Origin: Bog-532 sp963775825
Lineage (GTDB): Bacteria > Actinomycetota > Actinomycetes > Streptosporangiales > Streptosporangiaceae
Length of the DNA stretch: 64,000 nt
Assembly (NCBI GenBank): GCA_963775825.1
Contig: CAVZKY010000042.1
Span: 1 to 64,000 of the forward strand
Direction: 5' to 3'
Under the pieces are notes generated by a model that was not told the origin of the DNA, searched no databases, and was given only the letters and a program-made list of their open reading frames with translations. Positions 62,752 to 64,000 of the stretch are shown in pieces (positions within the stretch are counted from its first letter, which is position 1; every line of letters starts with the position of its first letter). The translations under genes were made by a program, and so were the position numbers.

Positions 62752-62868
62752 CGAGCGCCGCTCCACCCGTGACGAGCGCCGCTCCACCCCTGACGAGCGC
62801 CGCTCCACCCCCGACGAGCGCCGCTCCACCCCCGACGAGCGCCGCTCCACCCCTGACGAGCGCCGCCC
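62740..62868 (+). repeat. 21-base tandem repeats between convergent genes
   Basis: Six copies of a 21-base unit (core GACGAGCGCCGC) start near 62750 and recur every 21 bases. They span the lipoprotein stop (62749-62751) and end just before the permease stop (62872). They could act as a bidirectional transcription barrier or be a neutral minisatellite. Confidence 0.85.
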
Positions 62869-62871
62869 CGG

Positions 62872-63639
62872 TCAGGCGGGCTGCCGCCGGAACCGCCACA
62901 CCGCCAGGGCTCCGCCCAGCACGGCCCAGGCCAGCAGGACTCCCAGGTCGGCCACCGGAAACGCGTACCTGGCCGGGGTGTACGCGTCTTCCAGGACTCC
63001 GGCCAGGGCTTTGATCGGCAGCGCGGCCGCCGCGGCGGACATCCAGTGCGGGAGGCCGATCGTGGGGTCGAAGATCCCGGAGATCATCACGATCGGCAGG
63101 TAAATGGCGTTGGTGATGGGGCTGGCGGATTCCGCGCTCTTGATCACCGAGCTGACGGCGAGGCCGAGCGCCGCGAAGCAGATAATCCCCAGCGCAAGCC
63201 CGCAGCCCAGCAGGAACACCCCGTCCAGGCGTGGTGCCGTGCCGAACGCCAGCCACCCGGCGAGGGCCGTGCAGGCGGCGATGGCCAGGCTGGTGACGAC
63301 CGTGCTCACGACGAGGCCGGTCAGGTAGGCCCCGGACGGGAGCGGGGTGGTCCGGATCCGCTTCAGCACCCCGTCGTGCCGCAGCACGGCCATCTTGGCC
63401 CCGAGGTTGGCGTAAGCGGCGGCGATCACCCCGAAGGCCAGGATGCTCGGCACCAGCACCTTGATCTGCCGGATGTGCCCGGGCAGGTAGGAGCCGCCGT
63501 TGGCCGCGCCGAGCAGTAGCAGGAGGAACAGCGGCAAGGCAAAGGTGAACAGCGCGTACTCGGGGCTCCGCCAGAAGTTGCGCTGCTCCATCAGGGTCTG
63601 GCGGACGGCAAGGCGGGCGGCTCTCACTGGGCTGCTCAT
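62872..63639 (-). CDS. ABC-2 type transporter permease
   Basis: A six-helix export permease, 255 aa, beginning MSSPVRAARLAVRQTLMEQR. Partner of the ATPase gene that overlaps its start. Such pairs export drugs, lipids or peptides; substrate unknown. Confidence 0.85.
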   Translation of the reverse strand: MSSPVRAARLAVRQTLMEQRNFWRSPEYALFTFALPLFLLLLLGAANGGSYLPGHIRQIKVLVPSILAFGVIAAAYANLGAKMAVLRHDGVLKRIRTTPLPSGAYLTGLVVSTVVTSLAIAACTALAGWLAFGTAPRLDGVFLLGCGLALGIICFAALGLAVSSVIKSAESASPITNAIYLPIVMISGIFDPTIGLPHWMSAAAAALPIKALAGVLEDAYTPARYAFPVADLGVLLAWAVLGGALAVWRFRRQPA

Positions 63640-64000
63640 CGGGCGGGGTCTCCATCGGTTCGCTCGACGTGGTGCAGGTAGGCGTCTTCGAGGCTGGGCG
63701 TGACCACCGCCAGTTCGTCCAGATCCCCGACGTGGTACCGCGCCGCCCAGCCCAGCAGCGCCCGCAGCGTGGCCGCGGTGTTTCGGGTGCGGCAGGTCGC
63801 GGTCGGGCCGCGCATGATCAGCTCGATGCCGTCCGGCGGCGGGATCTCGCCGTCACGCAGGGCTTTGGGCAAACTAAACGAAACGTGGGCAGGCAGTTCC
63901 GCAAGTTTGGCGACTTCCTGAGTGGAGCCGACGATCTTGATGCGGCCGTCCAGCAGGATCGCAACCCGGTCCGCGAGGTACTCGGCCTCGTCCAGGTAAT
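63636..64000 (-). CDS. ABC transporter ATP-binding subunit, partial (3' end)
   Basis: The C-terminal 120 residues of an ATPase, with YLDEAEYLADRVAILLDGRI (the D-loop/H-loop region side) and the DrrA-like tail. The gene enters from beyond 64000. It overlaps the permease gene by 4 bases. Confidence 0.85.
   Translation of the reverse strand, partial: YLDEAEYLADRVAILLDGRIKIVGSTQEVAKLAELPAHVSFSLPKALRDGEIPPPDGIELIMRGPTATCRTRNTAATLRALLGWAARYHVGDLDELAVVTPSLEDAYLHHVERTDGDPAR

Noticed and set aside
62740..62868. CRISPR-like array
   Set aside because: The 21-base units are contiguous, without unique spacers, and no cas gene is present.

Overview
The window comes from a very high-G+C actinobacterial chromosome. 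Gene order is typical of the phylum: tRNA-Pro/tig/clpP1-clpP2-clpX/valS/folC/ndk/mreBCD-mrdA-rodA/radical SAM pair/rne/rplU-rpmA-obgE-proB/nadD-rsfS. The mix of mreBCD, an Rne/Rng-type RNase, a rsfS-linked phosphatase and an F420-type PPOX protein points to a filamentous or Streptosporangiales-like lineage. The genus cannot be fixed from sequence alone.

Region 1 (1-5.2 kb): tRNA-Gly, a decayed secreted lipase, a Tat-exported NodB deacetylase, tRNA-Pro, a small conserved protein, a GlxA-like regulator with a frameshift, and tig. Region 2 (5.3-37.5 kb) is the housekeeping backbone: Clp proteolysis, valyl-tRNA synthetase, folate, nucleotide metabolism, the complete rod-shape/elongasome operon, radical SAM proteins, RNase E/G, ribosomal proteins L21 and L27, Obg, ProB, NadD, RsfS, a GpgP-like phosphatase, a phosphomannose-isomerase-like gene and a two-component system. 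Region 3 (37.5-54 kb) is rich in membrane, ion and energy functions: K+ channel, YbhN- and BrkB-like membrane proteins, GAP-family protein, MFS exporter, SulP transporter, polyphosphate kinase 2, Na+/H+ antiporter and DUF2252. Gene remnants are scattered through it. Region 4 (54-64 kb): a DUF222/HNH endonuclease with repeats, a divergent SRPBCC/TetR pair with two matching operators, a decayed IS701 transposase, an IS4-type element sitting inside a PPOX-family gene, an NAD-binding enzyme, a lipoprotein and an ABC-2 exporter that runs off the end.

Three themes cut across the window. First, many genes are damaged. Some carry single-base frameshifts in otherwise well-conserved genes (tig, rne, GlxA-like, amylase), which could be assembly errors. 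Others carry large internal deletions or insertions (lipase, saccharopine-dehydrogenase-like, MGH1-like, P-type ATPase, YbhN-like, PPOX), which look like real decay. Second, several genes start 6-8 nt after a TANNNT hexamer, which suggests leaderless transcription. Third, short tandem repeats, mostly multiples of 3 bp, have expanded in disordered parts of otherwise conserved proteins (Tig, MreD, Rne, HNH protein). The most unusual items are an MreD with a long, very basic 22-residue-repeat tail; a two-hairpin intergenic repeat present at two loci; a TetR double operator; and an IS insertion whose precise removal restores an intact reading frame.
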